Shown here: one piece after another, positions 51,801 to 64,000 of the stretch
Position numbering within the stretch: position 1 is the first letter of the stretch
Layout of the letters: every line of letters starts with the position of its first letter
Source: Euonymus europaeus
Lineage: Eukaryota > Streptophyta > Magnoliopsida > Celastrales > Celastraceae
Reading direction: 5' to 3'
NCBI GenBank assembly: GCA_963580455.1
Contig: OY756967.1
Span: forward strand, 12,360,501-12,424,500
Length of the DNA: 64,000 nucleotides
Program-made: the position numbers and the translations under genes
The notes under the pieces: generated by a model
The model's database searches: none
The model's input: the letters and a program-made list of their open reading frames with translations, nothing else
What the model was told of the DNA's origin: nothing

Positions 51801-54800
51801 AATGGACAAAACCGTTAAAAGCTCCTCCATAGAGAGAGTTGACCAACTTCGGACTGTCAAAGTTGCTCGGTGTACACTTTTTATTGTTCTTCTATGTGAA
51901 ATTATACGAAAATGAGCTTCCAGGATTATTTCAATGCCAAAACACCAACTTTCTATGACAAATGGACAAAACCGTTAGAAGCTCCTCCATAGAGGGAGTT
52001 GAGCAACTTCGGACAATCAATGTTGCTCGGTGTACACTTTTTATTGTTCTTTTATGTTAACTTTTACGAAAATGAGCTTGCACGATTATTTCGATGCCAA
52101 AACACCAACTTTCTATGACAAATGGACAAAACCGTTAAAAGCTCCTCCATAGAGTGAGTTGAGCAACTTCCGACTATCAAAGTTGCTCGGTGTACACTTT
52201 TTATTGTTCTTCTATGTTAAATTTTACGAAAATGAGCTTCCGGGGTTATTTCGATGCCAAAACACCAACTTTCTATGACAAATGGACAAAACCGTTAAAA
52301 GCACCTCCATAGCGAGAGTTGAGCAACTTTGGACAATCAAAGTTGCTCGGTGTACAATTTATATTGTTCTACTAAGTCAAATTTTACGAGTATAAGCTTT
52401 CAAGATTATTTCGATGCCAAAACATTAACTTTCTATGACAAATGGACAAAACCGTTAAAAGCTCTTCCATAGAAAGAGTTGAGCAACTTCGGACAATCAA
52501 AGTTGCTCGGTGTACACTTTTTATTGTTCTTTTATGTTAAATTTTACGAAAATGTGCTTGCACGATTATTTGGATGCCAAAACACCAACTTTCTATGACA
52601 AATAGACAAAACCGTTAAAAACACCTCTATAGAGAGAGTTGAGCAACTTCGGACAATCAATGTTGCTCGGTGTATACTTTTTATTGTTCTTTTATGTTAA
52701 ATTTTACGAAAATGAGCTTGCACGATTATTTGGATGCCAAAACACCAACTTTCTATGACAAATGGACAAAACTGTTAAAAACACCTCCATAGAAAGAGTT
52801 GAGCATCTTCGGACAATCAAAGTTGCTCGGTGTACACTTTTTATTGTTCTTTTATGTTAAATTTTACGAAAATGAGCTTCCAGGATTATTTCGATGCCAA
52901 AACACCAACTTTCCATGACAAATGGACAAAACCGCTAAAAGCTCCTCCATAGAGTGAGTTGACCAACTTCCGACTATCAAAGTTGCTCGGTGTACACTTT
53001 TTATTGTTCTTCTATGTTAAATTTTACGAAAATGAGCTTCCGGGGTTTTTTCGATGCCAAAACACCAACTTTCTATGACAAATGGACAAAACCGTTAAAA
53101 GCTCTTCCATAGAAAAAGTTGAGCAACTTCGGACAATCAAAGTTGCTCGGTGTACACTTTTTATTGTTCTTTTATGTTAAATTTTACGAAAATGAGCTTG
53201 CACGATTATTTGGATGCCAAAACACCAACTTTCTATGACAAATAGACAAAACCGTTAAAAACACCTCTATAGAGAGAGTTGAGCAACTTCGGACAATCAA
53301 TGTTGCTCGGTGTACACTTTTTATTGTTCTTTTACGTTAAATTTTACGAAAGTGAGCTTGCACGATTATTTGGATGCCAAAACACCAACTTTCTATGACA
53401 AATGGACAAAACTGTTAAAAGCACCTCCATAGAAAGTGTTGAGCATCTAAGGACAATCAAAGTTGCTCGGTGTACACTTTTTATTGTTCTTTTATGTTAA
53501 ATTTTACGAAAATGAGCTTCCAGGATTATTTCGATGCCAAAACACCAACTTTCTATGACAAATGGACAAAACCTTTAAAAGCTCCTCCATAGAGAGAGTT
53601 GAGCAACTTCGATAGTTTTGAAGTTGCTCGATGTACACTTTTTATTATTGTTCTATGTTAAATTTTATGAAAATGAGCTTCCAGGATTACTTCGATGCCA
53701 AAACACCAACTTTCTATGACAAATGGACAAAACCGTTAAAAGCACCTCCATAGCGAGAGTTGAGCAACTTCGGACAATCAAAGATGCTCGGTGTACAATT
53801 TATATTGTTCTACTAAGTCAAATTTTACGAGTATAAGTTTTCAAGATTATTTCGATGCCAAAACAATAACTTTCTATGACAAATGGACAAAACCGTTAAA
53901 AGCTCCTCCATAGAAATAGTTGACCAACTTCGGACAATCAAAGTTGCTCGGTGTACACTTTTTATTGTTCTTTTATGTTAAATTTTACGAAAATGAGCTT
54001 GCACGATTATTTCGATGCCAAAACACCAACTATCTATGACAAATAGACAAAACCGTTAAAAACACCTCCATAGAGAGAGTTGAGCAACTTCGGACAATCA
54101 ATGTTGCTCGGTGTACACTTTTTATTATTCTTCTATGTTAAATTATACGAAAATGAGCTTCCAGGATTATTTCGATGCCAAAACACCACCTTTCTATGAC
54201 AAATGGACAAAACCGATAGAAGCCCCTCCATAGAGGGAGTTGAGCAACTTCGGACAATCAATCTTGCTCGGTGTACACTTTTTATTGTTTTTTTATGTTA
54301 AATTTTACGAAAATGAGCTTGCACGATTATTTCGATGCCAAAACACCAACTTTCTATGACAAATGAACAAAACCGTTCAAAGCCCTTCCATAGAGAGAGT
54401 TTAGCAACTTCGGACTATCAAAGTTGCTCGGTGTACACTTTATATTGTTCTACTAAGTCAAATTTTATGAGTATAAGCTTCCAAGATTATTTCGATGCCA
54501 AAACATTAACTTTCTATGACAAATGGACAAAACTGTTAAAAGCAACTCCATAGAAAGAGTTGAGCATCTTCGGAGAATCAAAGTTGCTCGGTGTACACTT
54601 TTTATTGTTCTTTTTTGTTAAATTTTACGAAAATGATCTTCCATGATAATTTCGATGCCAAAACACCAACTTTCTATGAAAAATGGACAAAACCGTTAAA
54701 AGCTCTTCCATAGTGAGAGTTTAGCAACTTCGGACTATCAAAGTTGCTCGGTGTACACTTTATATTGTTCTACTAAGTCAAATTTTATGAGTATAAGCTT

Positions 54801-56760
54801 CCAAGATTATTTCGATGCCAAAACATTAACTTTCTATGACAAATGGACAAAATTGTTAAAAGCACCTCCATAGAAAGAGTTGGGCATCTTCGGACAATCA
54901 AAGTTGCTCGGTGTACACTTTTTATTGTTCTTTTATGTTAAATTTTACGAAAATGAGCTTCCAGGATTATTTCGATGCCAAAACACCAACTTTCTATGAC
55001 AAATGGAAAAAACCGTTAAAAGCCCTTAAATAGAGAGAGTTGAGCAACTTCGGACAATCAAAGTTGCTCGGTGTACACTTTTTATTGTTCTTTTATGTTA
55101 AATTTTACGAAAATGAGCTTCCTGGATTATTTCGATGCCAAAACACCAACTTTCTATGACAAATGGACAAAACCGTTAAAAGCTCCTCCATAGAGAGAGT
55201 TTAGCAACTTCAGACAATCAAAGTTGCTCGGTGTACACTTTTTATTGTTCTTTTATGTTAAATTTTACGAAAATGAGCTTCCAGGATTATTTCAATGCCA
55301 AAACACCAACTTTCTATGACAAATGGATAAAATCGTTAAAAGCTCCTCCATAGAGAGAGTTGACCAACTTCGGACTGTCAAAGTTGCTCGGTGTACACTT
55401 TTTATTGTTCTTCTATGTGAAATTATACGAAAATGAGCTTCCAGGATTATGTCGATGCCAAAACACCAACTTTCTATGACTAATGGACAAAACCGTTAGA
55501 AGCTCCTCCATAGAGGGAGTTGAGCAACTTCGGACAATCAATGTTGCTCGGTGTACACTTTTTATTGTTCTTTTATGTTAACTTTTACGAAAATGAGCTT
55601 GCACGATTATTTCGATGCTAAAACACCAACTTTCTATGACAAATGGACAAAACCGTTAAAAGCTCCTCCATAGAGTGAGTTGAGCAACTTCCGACTATCA
55701 AAGTTGCTCGGTGTACACTTTTTATTGTTCTTCTATGTTAAATTTTACGAAAATGAGCTTCCGGGGTTATTTCGATGCCAAAACACCAACTTTCTATGAC
55801 AAATGGACAAAACCGTTAAAAGCACCTCCGTAGCGAGAGTTGAGCAACTTTGGACAATCAAAGTTGCTCGGTGTACAATTTATATTGTTCTACTAAGTCA
55901 AATTTTACGAGTATAAGCTTTCAAGATTATTTCGATGCCAAAACATTAACTTTCTATGACAAAGGGACAAAACCGTTAAAAGCTCTTCCATAGAAAGAGT
56001 TGAGCAACTTCGGACAATCAAAGTTGCTCGGTGTACACTTTTTATTGTTCTTTTATGTTAAATTTTACGAAAATGAGCTTGCACGATTATTTGGATGCCA
56101 AAACACCAACTTTCTATGACAAATAGACAAAACCGTTAAAAACACCTCTATAGAGAGAGTTGAGCAACTTCGGACAATCAATGTTGCTCGGTGTATACTT
56201 TTTATTGTTCTTTTATGTTAAATTTTACGAAAATGAGCTTGCACGATTATTTGGATGCCAAAACACCAACTTTCTATGACAAATGGACAAAACTGTTAAA
56301 AGCACCTCCATAGAAAGAGTTTAGCATCTTCGGACAATCAAAGTTGCTTGGTGTACACTTTTTATTGTTATTTTATGTTAAATTTTACGAAAATGAGCTT
56401 CCAGGATTATTTCGATGCCAAAACACCAACTTTCCATGACAAATGGACAAAACCGCTAAAAGCTCCTCCATAGAGTGAGTTGAGCAACTTCCGACTATCA
56501 AAGTTGCTCGGTGTACACTTTTTATTGTTCTTCTATGTTAAATTTTACGAAAATGAGCTTCCGGGATTATTTCGATGCCAAAACACCAACTTTCTATGAC
56601 AAATGGACAAAACCGTTAAAAGCTCTTCCATAGAAAGAGTTGAGCAACTTCGGACAATCAAAGTTGCTCGGTGTACACTTTTTATTGTTCTTTTATGTTA
56701 AATTTTACGAAAATGAGCTTGCACGATTATTTGGATGTCAAAACACCAACTTTCTATGAC
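51800..56760 (+). repeat. 22-monomer-spaced duplication (offset 3,521 bp)
   Basis: The segment about 51,800-53,240 matches about 55,321-56,761. Markers are gaccaacttcggactgtc (51,841 / 55,362), ctatgtgaaattatacg (51,892 / 55,413), cttccgactatc (52,169 / 55,690), tttccatgac and aaccgctaaaag (52,931 / 56,452). Inside the first copy a 640-bp tandem step is also visible: aacacctctatag near 52,620 recurs near 53,260. Between the copies lie ordinary monomers and the inverted-loop monomer at 53,601. Confidence 0.8.
53601..53629 (+). other. Dyad with inverted loop
   Basis: The monomer reads gagcaacttc, gatagtttt, gaagttgctc. The normal perfect dyad reads gagcaacttc, ggactatc, gaagttgctc. The reverse complement of the normal loop is gatagtcc, so the first six loop bases here match the inverted loop and the last two (cc) appear as ttt. 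It is the only local inversion I noticed in the 400 monomers. It gains one base against the consensus. Confidence 0.7.
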
Positions 56761-57930
56761 AAATGAACAAAACCGTTAAAAGCTCTTCCATAGAGAGAGT
56801 TTAGCAACTTCGGACTATCAAAGTTGCTCGGTGTACACTTTATATTGTTCTACTAAGTCAAATTTTATGAGTATAAGCTTCCAAGATTATTTCGATGCCA
56901 AAACATTAACTTTCTATGACAAATGGACAAAACTGTTAAAAGCAACTCCATAGAAAGAGTTGAGCATCTTCGGAGAATCAAAGTTGCTCGGTGTACACTT
57001 TTTATTGTTCTTTTATGTTAAATTTTACGAAAATGATCTTCCATGATAATTTCGATGCCAAAACACCAACTTTCTATGAAAAATGGACAAAACCGTTAAA
57101 AGCTCTTCCATAGGGAGAGTTTAGCAACTTCGGACTATCAAAGTTGCTCGGTGTACACTTTATATTGTTCTACTAAGTCAAATTTTACGAGTATAAGCTT
57201 CCAAGATTATTTCGATGCCAAAACATTAACTTTCTATGACAAATGGACAAAATTGTTAAAAGCACCTCCATAGAAAGAGTTGGGCATCTTCGGACAATCA
57301 AAGTTGCTCGGTGTACACTTTTTATTGTTCTTTTATGTTAAATTTTACGAAAATGAGCTTCCAGGATTATTTCGATGCCAAAACACCAAATTTCTATGAC
57401 AAATGGAAAAAACCGTTAAAAGCTCCTCCATAGAGAGAGTTGAGCAACTTCGGATTATCGAAGTTGCTCGGTGTACACTTTATATTGTTCTACTAAGTCA
57501 AATTTTACGAGTATAAGCTTCCAAGATTATTTCGATGCCAAAACATTAACTTTCTATGACAAATGGACAAAATTGTTAAAAACACCTCCATAGAAAGAGT
57601 TGGGCATCTTCGGACAATCAAAGTTGCTCGGTGTACACTTTTTATTTTTCTTTTATGTTAAATTTTACGAAAATGAGCTTCCAGGATTATTTCGATGCCA
57701 AAACACCAACTTTCTATGACAAATGGAAAAAACCGTTAAAAGCCCTTAAATAGAGAGAGTTGAGCAACTTCGGACAATCAAAGTTGCTCGGTGTACACTT
57801 TTTATTTTTCTTTTATGTTAAATTTTACGAAAATGAGCTTCCTGGATTATTTCGATGCCAAAACACCAACTTTCTATGACAAATGGACAAAACCGTTAAA
57901 TGCTCCTCCATAGAGAGAGTTTAGCAACTT
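54320..57930 (+). repeat. 15- to 17-monomer duplication (offset 2,400 then 2,720 bp)
   Basis: Block about 54,320-55,220 matches 56,720-57,930. Markers cggagaatca (54,571 / 56,971), gatcttccatgataat (54,635 / 57,035) and tgggcatctt (54,881 / 57,281) are offset by 2,400. Then cccttaaatag (55,023 / 57,743) and cttcctggatt (55,119 / 57,839) are offset by 2,720. The extra 320 bp is a second tgggcatctt dimer (57,601) in the later copy. Confidence 0.8.
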
Positions 57931-58799
57931 CGGACAATCAAAGTTGCTCGGTGTACACTTTTTATTGTTCTTTTATGTTAAATTTTACGAAAATGAGCTT
58001 CCAGGATTATTTCGATGCCAAAACACCAACTTTCTATGACAAATGGACAAAACCGTTAAAAGTACCTCCATAGCGAGAGTTGAGCAACTTCGGACAATCA
58101 AAGTTGCTCGGTGTACACTTTTTATTGTTCTTTTATGTTAAATTTTAAGAAAATGAGCTTCCAGGATTTTTTCGATCCCAAAACACCAACTTTCTATGAG
58201 AAATGGACAAAACTGTTAAAAGCACCTCCATAGAAAGAGTTGAGCATCTTCGGACAATAAAAGTTCCTCGTTGTACACATTTTATTGTTTTTTTATTTTA
58301 AATTTTACGAAAATGAGCTTCCAGAATTATTTCGATGCCAAAACACCAACTTTCTATGACAAATGGACAAAACCGTTAAAAGCTCTTCCATAGAGAGAGT
58401 TTAGCAACTTCGGACTATCAAAGTTGCTCGGTGTACACTTTATATTGTTCTACTAAGTCAAATTTTACGAGTATAAGCTTCAAAGATTATTTCGATGCCA
58501 AAACATTAACTTTCTATGATAAATGGACAAAACTTTTAAAAGCACCTCCATAGAAAGAGTTGAGCATCTTCGGACAATCAAAGTTGCTCGGTGTACACTT
58601 TTTATTGTTCTTTTATGTTAAATTTTACGAAAATGAGCTTCCAGGATTATTTCGATGCCAAAACACCAACTTTCTATGACAAATGGACAAAACCGTTAAA
58701 AGCTCCTCCATAGAGAGAGTTGAGCAACTTCGGACTATCGAAGTTGCTCGGTGTACACTTTTTATTATTCTTCTATGTTAAATTTTATGAAAATTAGCT

Positions 58800-60660
58800 T
58801 CCCGGATTATTTCGATGCCAAAACACCAACTTTCTATGACAAATGGACAAAACCGTTAAAAGTACCTCCATAGCGAGAGTTGAGCAACTTCGGACAATCA
58901 AAGATGCTCGGTGTACAATTTATATTGTTCTACTAAGTCAAATTTTACGAGTATAAGCTTTCAAGATTATTTCGATGCCAAAACATTAACTTTCTATGAC
59001 AAATGGACAAAACCGTTAAAAGCTCCTCCATAGAAAGAGTTGAGCAACTTCGGACAGTCAAAGTTGCTCGGTGTACACTTTTTATTGTTCTTTTAAGTTA
59101 AATTTTACTAAAATGAGCTTGCACGATTATTTCGATGCCAAAACACCAACTTTCTATGACAAATGGACAAAACCGTTAAAAGCTCATCCATAGAGAGAGT
59201 TGAGCAACTTCAGACTATCGAAGTTGCTCGGTCTACACTTTTTATTGTTCTTCTATGTTAAATTTTACGAAAATGAGCTTCCGCGGTTATTTCGATGCCA
59301 AAACACCAACTTTCTATGACATATGGACAAAACCGTTAAAAGCTCCTTCATAGAGAGAGTTGAGCAACTTCGGACTATCAAATTTGCTCGGTGTACACCT
59401 TTTATTGTTCTTCTATGTTAAATTATACGAAAATGAGCTTCCAGGATTATTTCGATGCCGAAACACCACCTTTCTATGACAAATGGACAAAACCGTTAGA
59501 AGCTCCTCCATAGAGGTAGTTGAGCAACTTCGGACAATCAATCTTGCTCGATGTACACTTTTTATTGTTCTTTGATGTTAAATTTTACGAAAATGAGCTT
59601 CCACGATTATTTCGATGCCAAAACACCAACTTTCTATGATAAATAGACAAAACCGTTAAAAACACCTCCATAGAGAGAGTTGAGCTACTTCGGACAATGA
59701 ATGTTGCTCGGTGTACACTTTTTATTGTTCTTCTATGTTAAATTATACGAAAATGAGCTTCCAGGATTATTTCGATGCCAAAACACCACCTTTCTATGAC
59801 AAATGGACAAAACCGATAGAAGCTCCTCCATAGAGGGAGTTGAGCAACTTCGGACAATCAATCTTGCTCGGTGTACACTTTTTATTGTTTTTTTATGTTA
59901 AATTTTACGACAATGAGCTTGCACGATTATTTCGATGCCAAAACACCAACTTTCTATGAGAAATGGACAAAACCGTTAAAAGCTCTTCCATAGAGAGAGT
60001 ATAGCAACTTCGGACTATCAAAGTTGCTCGGTGTACACTTTATATTGTTCTACTAAGTCAAATTTTATGAGTATAAGCTTCCAAGATTATTTCGATGCCA
60101 AAACATTAACTTTCTATGACAAATGGACAAAACTGTTAAAAGCACCTCCATAGAAAGAGTTGAGCATCTTCGGACAATCAAAGTTGCTCGGTGTACACTT
60201 TTTATTTTTCTTTTATGTTAAATTTTACGAAAATGAGCTTCCAGGATTATTTTGATGCCAAAACACCAACTTTCTATGACAAATGGAAAAAACCGTTAAA
60301 AGCTCTTCCATAGAGAGAGTTTAGCAACTTCGGACTATCAAAGTTGCTCGGTGTACACTTTATATTGTTCTACTAAGTCAAATTTTACGAGTATAAGCTT
60401 CCAAGATTATTTCGATGCCAAATCATTAACTTTCTATGACAAATGGACAAAACTGTTAAAAGCACATCCATAGAAAGTGTTGAGCATCTTCGGACAATCA
60501 AAGTTGCTCGGTGTACACTTTTTATTGTTCTTTTATGTTAAATTTTTCGAAAATGAGCTTACAGGATTATTTCGATGCCAAAACACCAACTTTCTATGAC
60601 AAATAGACAAAACCATTAAAAACACCTCCATAGAGAGAGTTGAGCAACTTCAGACAATCA
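58800..60660 (+). repeat. Block matching 53.7-54.5 kb with shifted spacing
   Basis: The monomer with aagatgctcggtgtacaatt (53,781 and 58,901, offset 5,120) and the one with aacaccacctttc plus ccgatagaag (54,181 and 59,781, offset 5,600) are in the same order in both places. Three extra monomers (480 bp) lie between them in this copy, including another aacaccacctttc unit at 59,461. The rest is ordinary monomers of both subfamilies. Confidence 0.65.
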
Positions 60661-62900
60661 ATGTTGCTCGGTGTACACTTTTTATTGTTCTTTTATGTTA
60701 AATTTTACGAAAATGAGCTTGCACGATTATTTCGATGCCAAAACACCAACTTTCTACGACAAATGGACAAAATCGTTAAAAGCTGAAATAGAGAGAGTAT
60801 TGCTACTTCGGACTATCAAAGTTGCTCGGTGTACACTTTATATTGTTCTACTAAGTCAAATTTTACGAGTATAAGCTTCCAAGATTATTTCGATGCCAAA
60901 ACATTAACTTTCTATGACAAATGGACAAAACTGTTAAAAGCACCTCCATAGAAAGAGTTGAGCATCTTCGGACAATCAAAGTTGCTCGGTGTGCACTTTT
61001 TATTGTTCTTTTATGTTAAATTTTACGAAAATGTGCTTCCAGGATTATTTCGATGCCAAAACACCAAATTTCTATGACAAATGGACAAAACCGTTAAAAG
61101 CTCTTCCATAGAGAGAGTTGAGCAACTTCGGACTATCGAAGTTGCTCGGTGTACACTTTTTATTATTCTTCTATGTTAAATTTTATGAAAATGAGCTTCC
61201 GGGATTATTTCGATGCCAAAACACCAACTTTCTATGACAAATAGACAAAACCGTTAAAAGCACCTCCATAGCGAGAGTTGAGCAACTTCGAACAATCAAA
61301 GTTGCTCGGTGTACAATTTATATTGTTCTACTAAGTCACATTTTACGAGTATAAGCTTTCAAGATTATTTCGATGCCAAAACATTAACTTTCTTTGACAA
61401 ATGGACAAAACCGTTAAAAGCTCCTCCATAGAAAGAGTTGAGCAACTTCGGACAATCAAAGTTGCTCGGTGTACACTTTTTATTGTTCTTCAATGTTAAA
61501 TTTTACGAAAATAAGCTTCCGGGGTTATTTCGATGCCAAAACACCAACTTTCTATGACAAATGGACAAAACCGTTAAAAGCTCCTCCATAGAGAGAGTTG
61601 AGCAACTTCGGACTATCAAAGTTGCTCGGTGTACACTTTTTATTGTTCTTCTATGTTAAATTATACGAAAATGAGCTTGCACGATTATTTCGATGCCAAA
61701 ACACCAACTTTCTATGACAAATAGACAAAACTGTTAAAAACTCCTCCATAGAGAGAGTTGAGCAACTTCGGACAATCAATGTTGCTCGGTATACACTTTT
61801 TATTGTCCTTTTATGTTAAATTTTACGAAAATGAGCTTGCACGATTATTTCGATGCCAAAACACCAACTTTCTATGACAAATGGACAAAATCGTTAAAAG
61901 CTGAAATAGAGAGAGTATTGCAACTTCGGACTATCAAAGTTGCTCGGTGTACACTTTATATTGTTCTACTAAGTCAAATTTTACGAGTATAAGCTTCCAA
62001 GATTATTTTGATGCCAAAACATTAACTTTCTATGACAAATGGACAAAACCGTTAAAAGCACCTCCATAGAAAGAGTTGAGCATCTTCGGACAATCAAAGT
62101 TGCTCGGTGTACACTTTTTATTGTACTTTTTTTTAAATTTTACGAAAATGTGCTTCCAGGATTATTTCGATGCCAAAACACCAACTTTCTATGACAAATG
62201 GACAAAACCGTTAAAAGCTCTTCGATAGAGAGAGTTGAGCAACTTCGGACTATCGAAGTTGCTCGGTGTACACTTTTTATTATTCTTCTGTGTTAAATTT
62301 TATGAAAATGAGCTTCCGGGATTATTTCGATGCCAAAACACCAACTTTCTACGACAAATAGACAAAACCGTTAAAAGCACCTCCATAGCGAGAGTTGAGC
62401 AACTTCGAACAATCAAAGTTGCTCGGTGTACAATTTATATTGTTCTACTAAGTCACATTTTACGAGTATAAGCTTTCAAGATTATTTCGATGCCAAAACA
62501 TTAACTTTCTTTGACAAATCGACAAAACCGTAAAAAGCTCCTCCATAGAAAGAGTTGAGCAACTTCGGACAATCAAAGTCGCTCGGTGTACACTTTTTAT
62601 TGTTCTTCTATGTTAAATTTTACGAAAATGAGCTTCCGGGTTTATTTCGATGCCAAAACAGCAACTTTCTATGACAAATGGACAAAACCGTTAAAAGCTC
62701 CTCCATAGAGAGAGTTGAGCAACTTCGGACTATCAAAGTTGCTCGGTGTACACTTTTTATTGTTCTTCTATGTTAAATTATACGAAAATGAGCTTGCACG
62801 ATTATTTCGATGCCAAAACACCAACTTTCTATGACAAATAGACAAAACTGTTAGAAACTCCTCCATAGAGAGAGTTGAGCAACTTTGGACAATCAATGTT
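60660..62900 (+). repeat. 7-monomer tandem duplication (period 1,118/1,117 bp)
   Basis: Marks repeating in step are agctgaaatagagagagtat (60,781 / 61,899), ctaagtcacatttt (61,331 / 62,448), ttctttgac (61,391 / 62,508) and tattgtcctttt (61,801 / 62,918). The offset is 7 x 160 minus two, from the 2-bp-short agctgaaatag variant, then minus one more from ttgtacttttttttaaa near 62,121. Confidence 0.85.
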
Positions 62901-64000
62901 GCTCGGTGTACACTTTTTATTGTCCTTTTATGTTAAATTTTACGAAAATGAGCTTGCACGATTATTTCGATGCCAAAACACCAACTTTCTATGACAAATG
63001 GACAAAACCGTTAAATGCTCTTCCATAGAGAGAGTTGAGCAACTTCGGACTATCGAAGTTGCTCGGTGTACACTTTTTATTATTTTTCTATGTTAAATTT
63101 TATGAAAATGAGCTTCCAGGATTATTTCGATGCCAAAACACCAACTTTCTATGACAAATGGACAAAACCGTTAAAAGCACCTCCATAGCGAGAGTTGAGC
63201 AACTTCGGACAATCAAAGTTGCTCGGTGTACAATTTATATTGTTCTACTAAGTCAAATTTTACGAGTATAAGCTTTCAAGATTATTTCGATGCCAAAACA
63301 TTAACTTTCTATGACAAATGGACAAAACTGTTAAAAGCACCTCCATAGAAAGAGTTGAGCATCTTCGGAAAATCAAAGTTGCTCGGTGTACACTTTTTAT
63401 TGTTCTTTTATGTTAAATTTTACGAAAATGAGCTTCTTGGATTATTTCGATGCCAAAACACCAACTTTCTATGAAAAATGGACAAAACCGTTAAAAGCTC
63501 TTCCGTAGAGAGAGTTTAGCAACTTCGGACTATCAAAGTTGCTCGGTGTACACTTTATATTGTTCTACTAAGTCAAATTTTACGAGTATAAGCTTCCAAG
63601 ATTATTTCGATGCCAAAACAGTTACTTTCTATGACAAATAGACAAAACTGTTAAAAGCACCTCCATAGAAAGAGTTGAGCATCTTCGGAAAATCAAAGTT
63701 GCTCGGGGTACACTTTTTATTGTTCTTTTATGTTAAATTTTACGAAAATGAGCTTCCAGAATTATTTCGATGCCAAAATATCAACTTTCTATGACAAATG
63801 GACAAAACTGTTAAAAGCTCCTCCATAGAGAGAGTTGAGCAACTTCGGACTATCGAAGTTGCTCGGTGTACACTTTTCATTATTTTTCTATGTTAAATTT
63901 TATGAAAATGAGCTTCCAGGATTATTTCGATGCCAAAACACCAACTTTCTATGACAAATAGACAAAACCGTTAAAAGCTCTTCCATAGAGAGAGTTTAGC
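62900..64000 (+). repeat. Distal monomers and truncated last unit
   Basis: About seven monomers of mixed subfamilies. A 320-bp step is visible: gagcatcttcggaaaatc occurs near 63,357 and 63,677. The last ctttctatga box is at 63,945 and the window cuts that monomer after 56 bases. The array clearly continues beyond both ends of the window. Confidence 0.85.

Larger units (their letters stand above)
1..64000 (+). repeat. 160-bp satellite array, 400 monomers plus 56 bp
   Basis: The ctttctatga box recurs every 160 bases from base 1 (1, 161, 321, 481 and so on) to 63,945. All monomers are on the same strand and head-to-tail. I tracked the phase: about three dozen 1-6 bp indels sum to -56 bp, so exactly 400 full monomers fit before the last partial one. 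The hand-made consensus has 59 G+C out of 160. A representative monomer runs ctttctatgacaaatggaca at its start, has gagcaacttcgg near base 53, ggtgtacac near base 81, and ends with tttcgatgccaaaacaccaa. No genes, RNA genes, transposons or unique spacers interrupt it. The monomer length is not a multiple of 3 and every frame is closed within a few monomers. By family knowledge this is satellite DNA of a eukaryotic centromere, pericentromere or heterochromatic block. Which of these it is, and the species, cannot be read from sequence alone. Confidence 0.98.

Noticed and set aside
1..64000. CRISPR array
   Set aside because: The repeat unit is continuous: there are no unique spacers between short repeats. 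Variation is point substitution between whole monomers, as in satellite DNA.
1..64000. Transposable element, rDNA spacer or telomeric repeat
   Set aside because: No terminal repeats, target-site duplications, reverse transcriptase or transposase motifs, rRNA segments or telomere-type hexamers or heptamers interrupt the monomers.
1..64000. Naming the species from the satellite
   Set aside because: I do not recognise the monomer. Similar lengths in rose, carrot and many animals are not evidence. A database search with the 160-bp consensus would decide.

Overview
The whole 64,000-base window is one uninterrupted block of satellite DNA. A single AT-rich monomer of 160 bp (59 G+C in my hand-made 160-base consensus, about 37%) is repeated head-to-tail on one strand. 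Taking the monomer start as the ctttctatga box, monomer 1 starts at base 1 and monomer 401 starts at base 63,945. That gives exactly 400 complete monomers plus a 56-bp partial. I followed the phase across the window. Every departure from 160 bp is a small indel of 1-6 bp, and these sum to -56 bp. I saw no inverted monomer, no transposon insertion, no unique spacer, and no gene of any kind.

This is typical of eukaryotic centromeric, pericentromeric or heterochromatic satellite. The near-nucleosomal monomer, higher-order repeats (HORs), in-register duplications and lack of insertions fit an actively homogenised centromere-type array. I do not recognise the monomer sequence, so I do not name the species. 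Plant satellites of similar length are known (carrot Cent-Dc about 159 bp, dog-rose CANR4 about 160 bp), but length alone does not identify it, and animals have satellites of this size too.

Layout: 1-5.9 kb is mixed monomers with a diverged 10-monomer duplication (about 2.3-5.1 kb). About 6.15-12.06 kb is a young 10-mer HOR (1,600/1,599 bp, 3.7 copies). About 12.06-16.2 kb is a 13-mer HOR (2,079 bp, 2 copies). About 15.7-18.85 kb carries a 12-monomer duplication (1,920 bp). About 19.74-27.6 kb is a 15-mer HOR (2,399, 2,560 and 2,400 bp, plus a partial copy). 25.86-34.78 kb is a nearly perfect 4,460-bp tandem duplication with only five differences seen. 34.8-45.5 kb is a mosaic of blocks found elsewhere in the window (period shifts 16,758, 3,039, 1,760 and 5,279 bp). 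About 45.5-51.8 kb is mostly alternating two-monomer (320-bp) units. 51.8-64 kb is more diverged, with local duplications of 22, 15-17, 4 and 7 monomers.

Each monomer carries a short dyad (gagcaactt...aagttgctc) followed at once by the 8-bp palindrome gtgtacac. The dyad state differs between subfamilies. At 53.6 kb the dyad loop appears inverted in place, as a hairpin-templated event would produce. No gene system is present. What is worth studying is the repeat architecture and its turnover.
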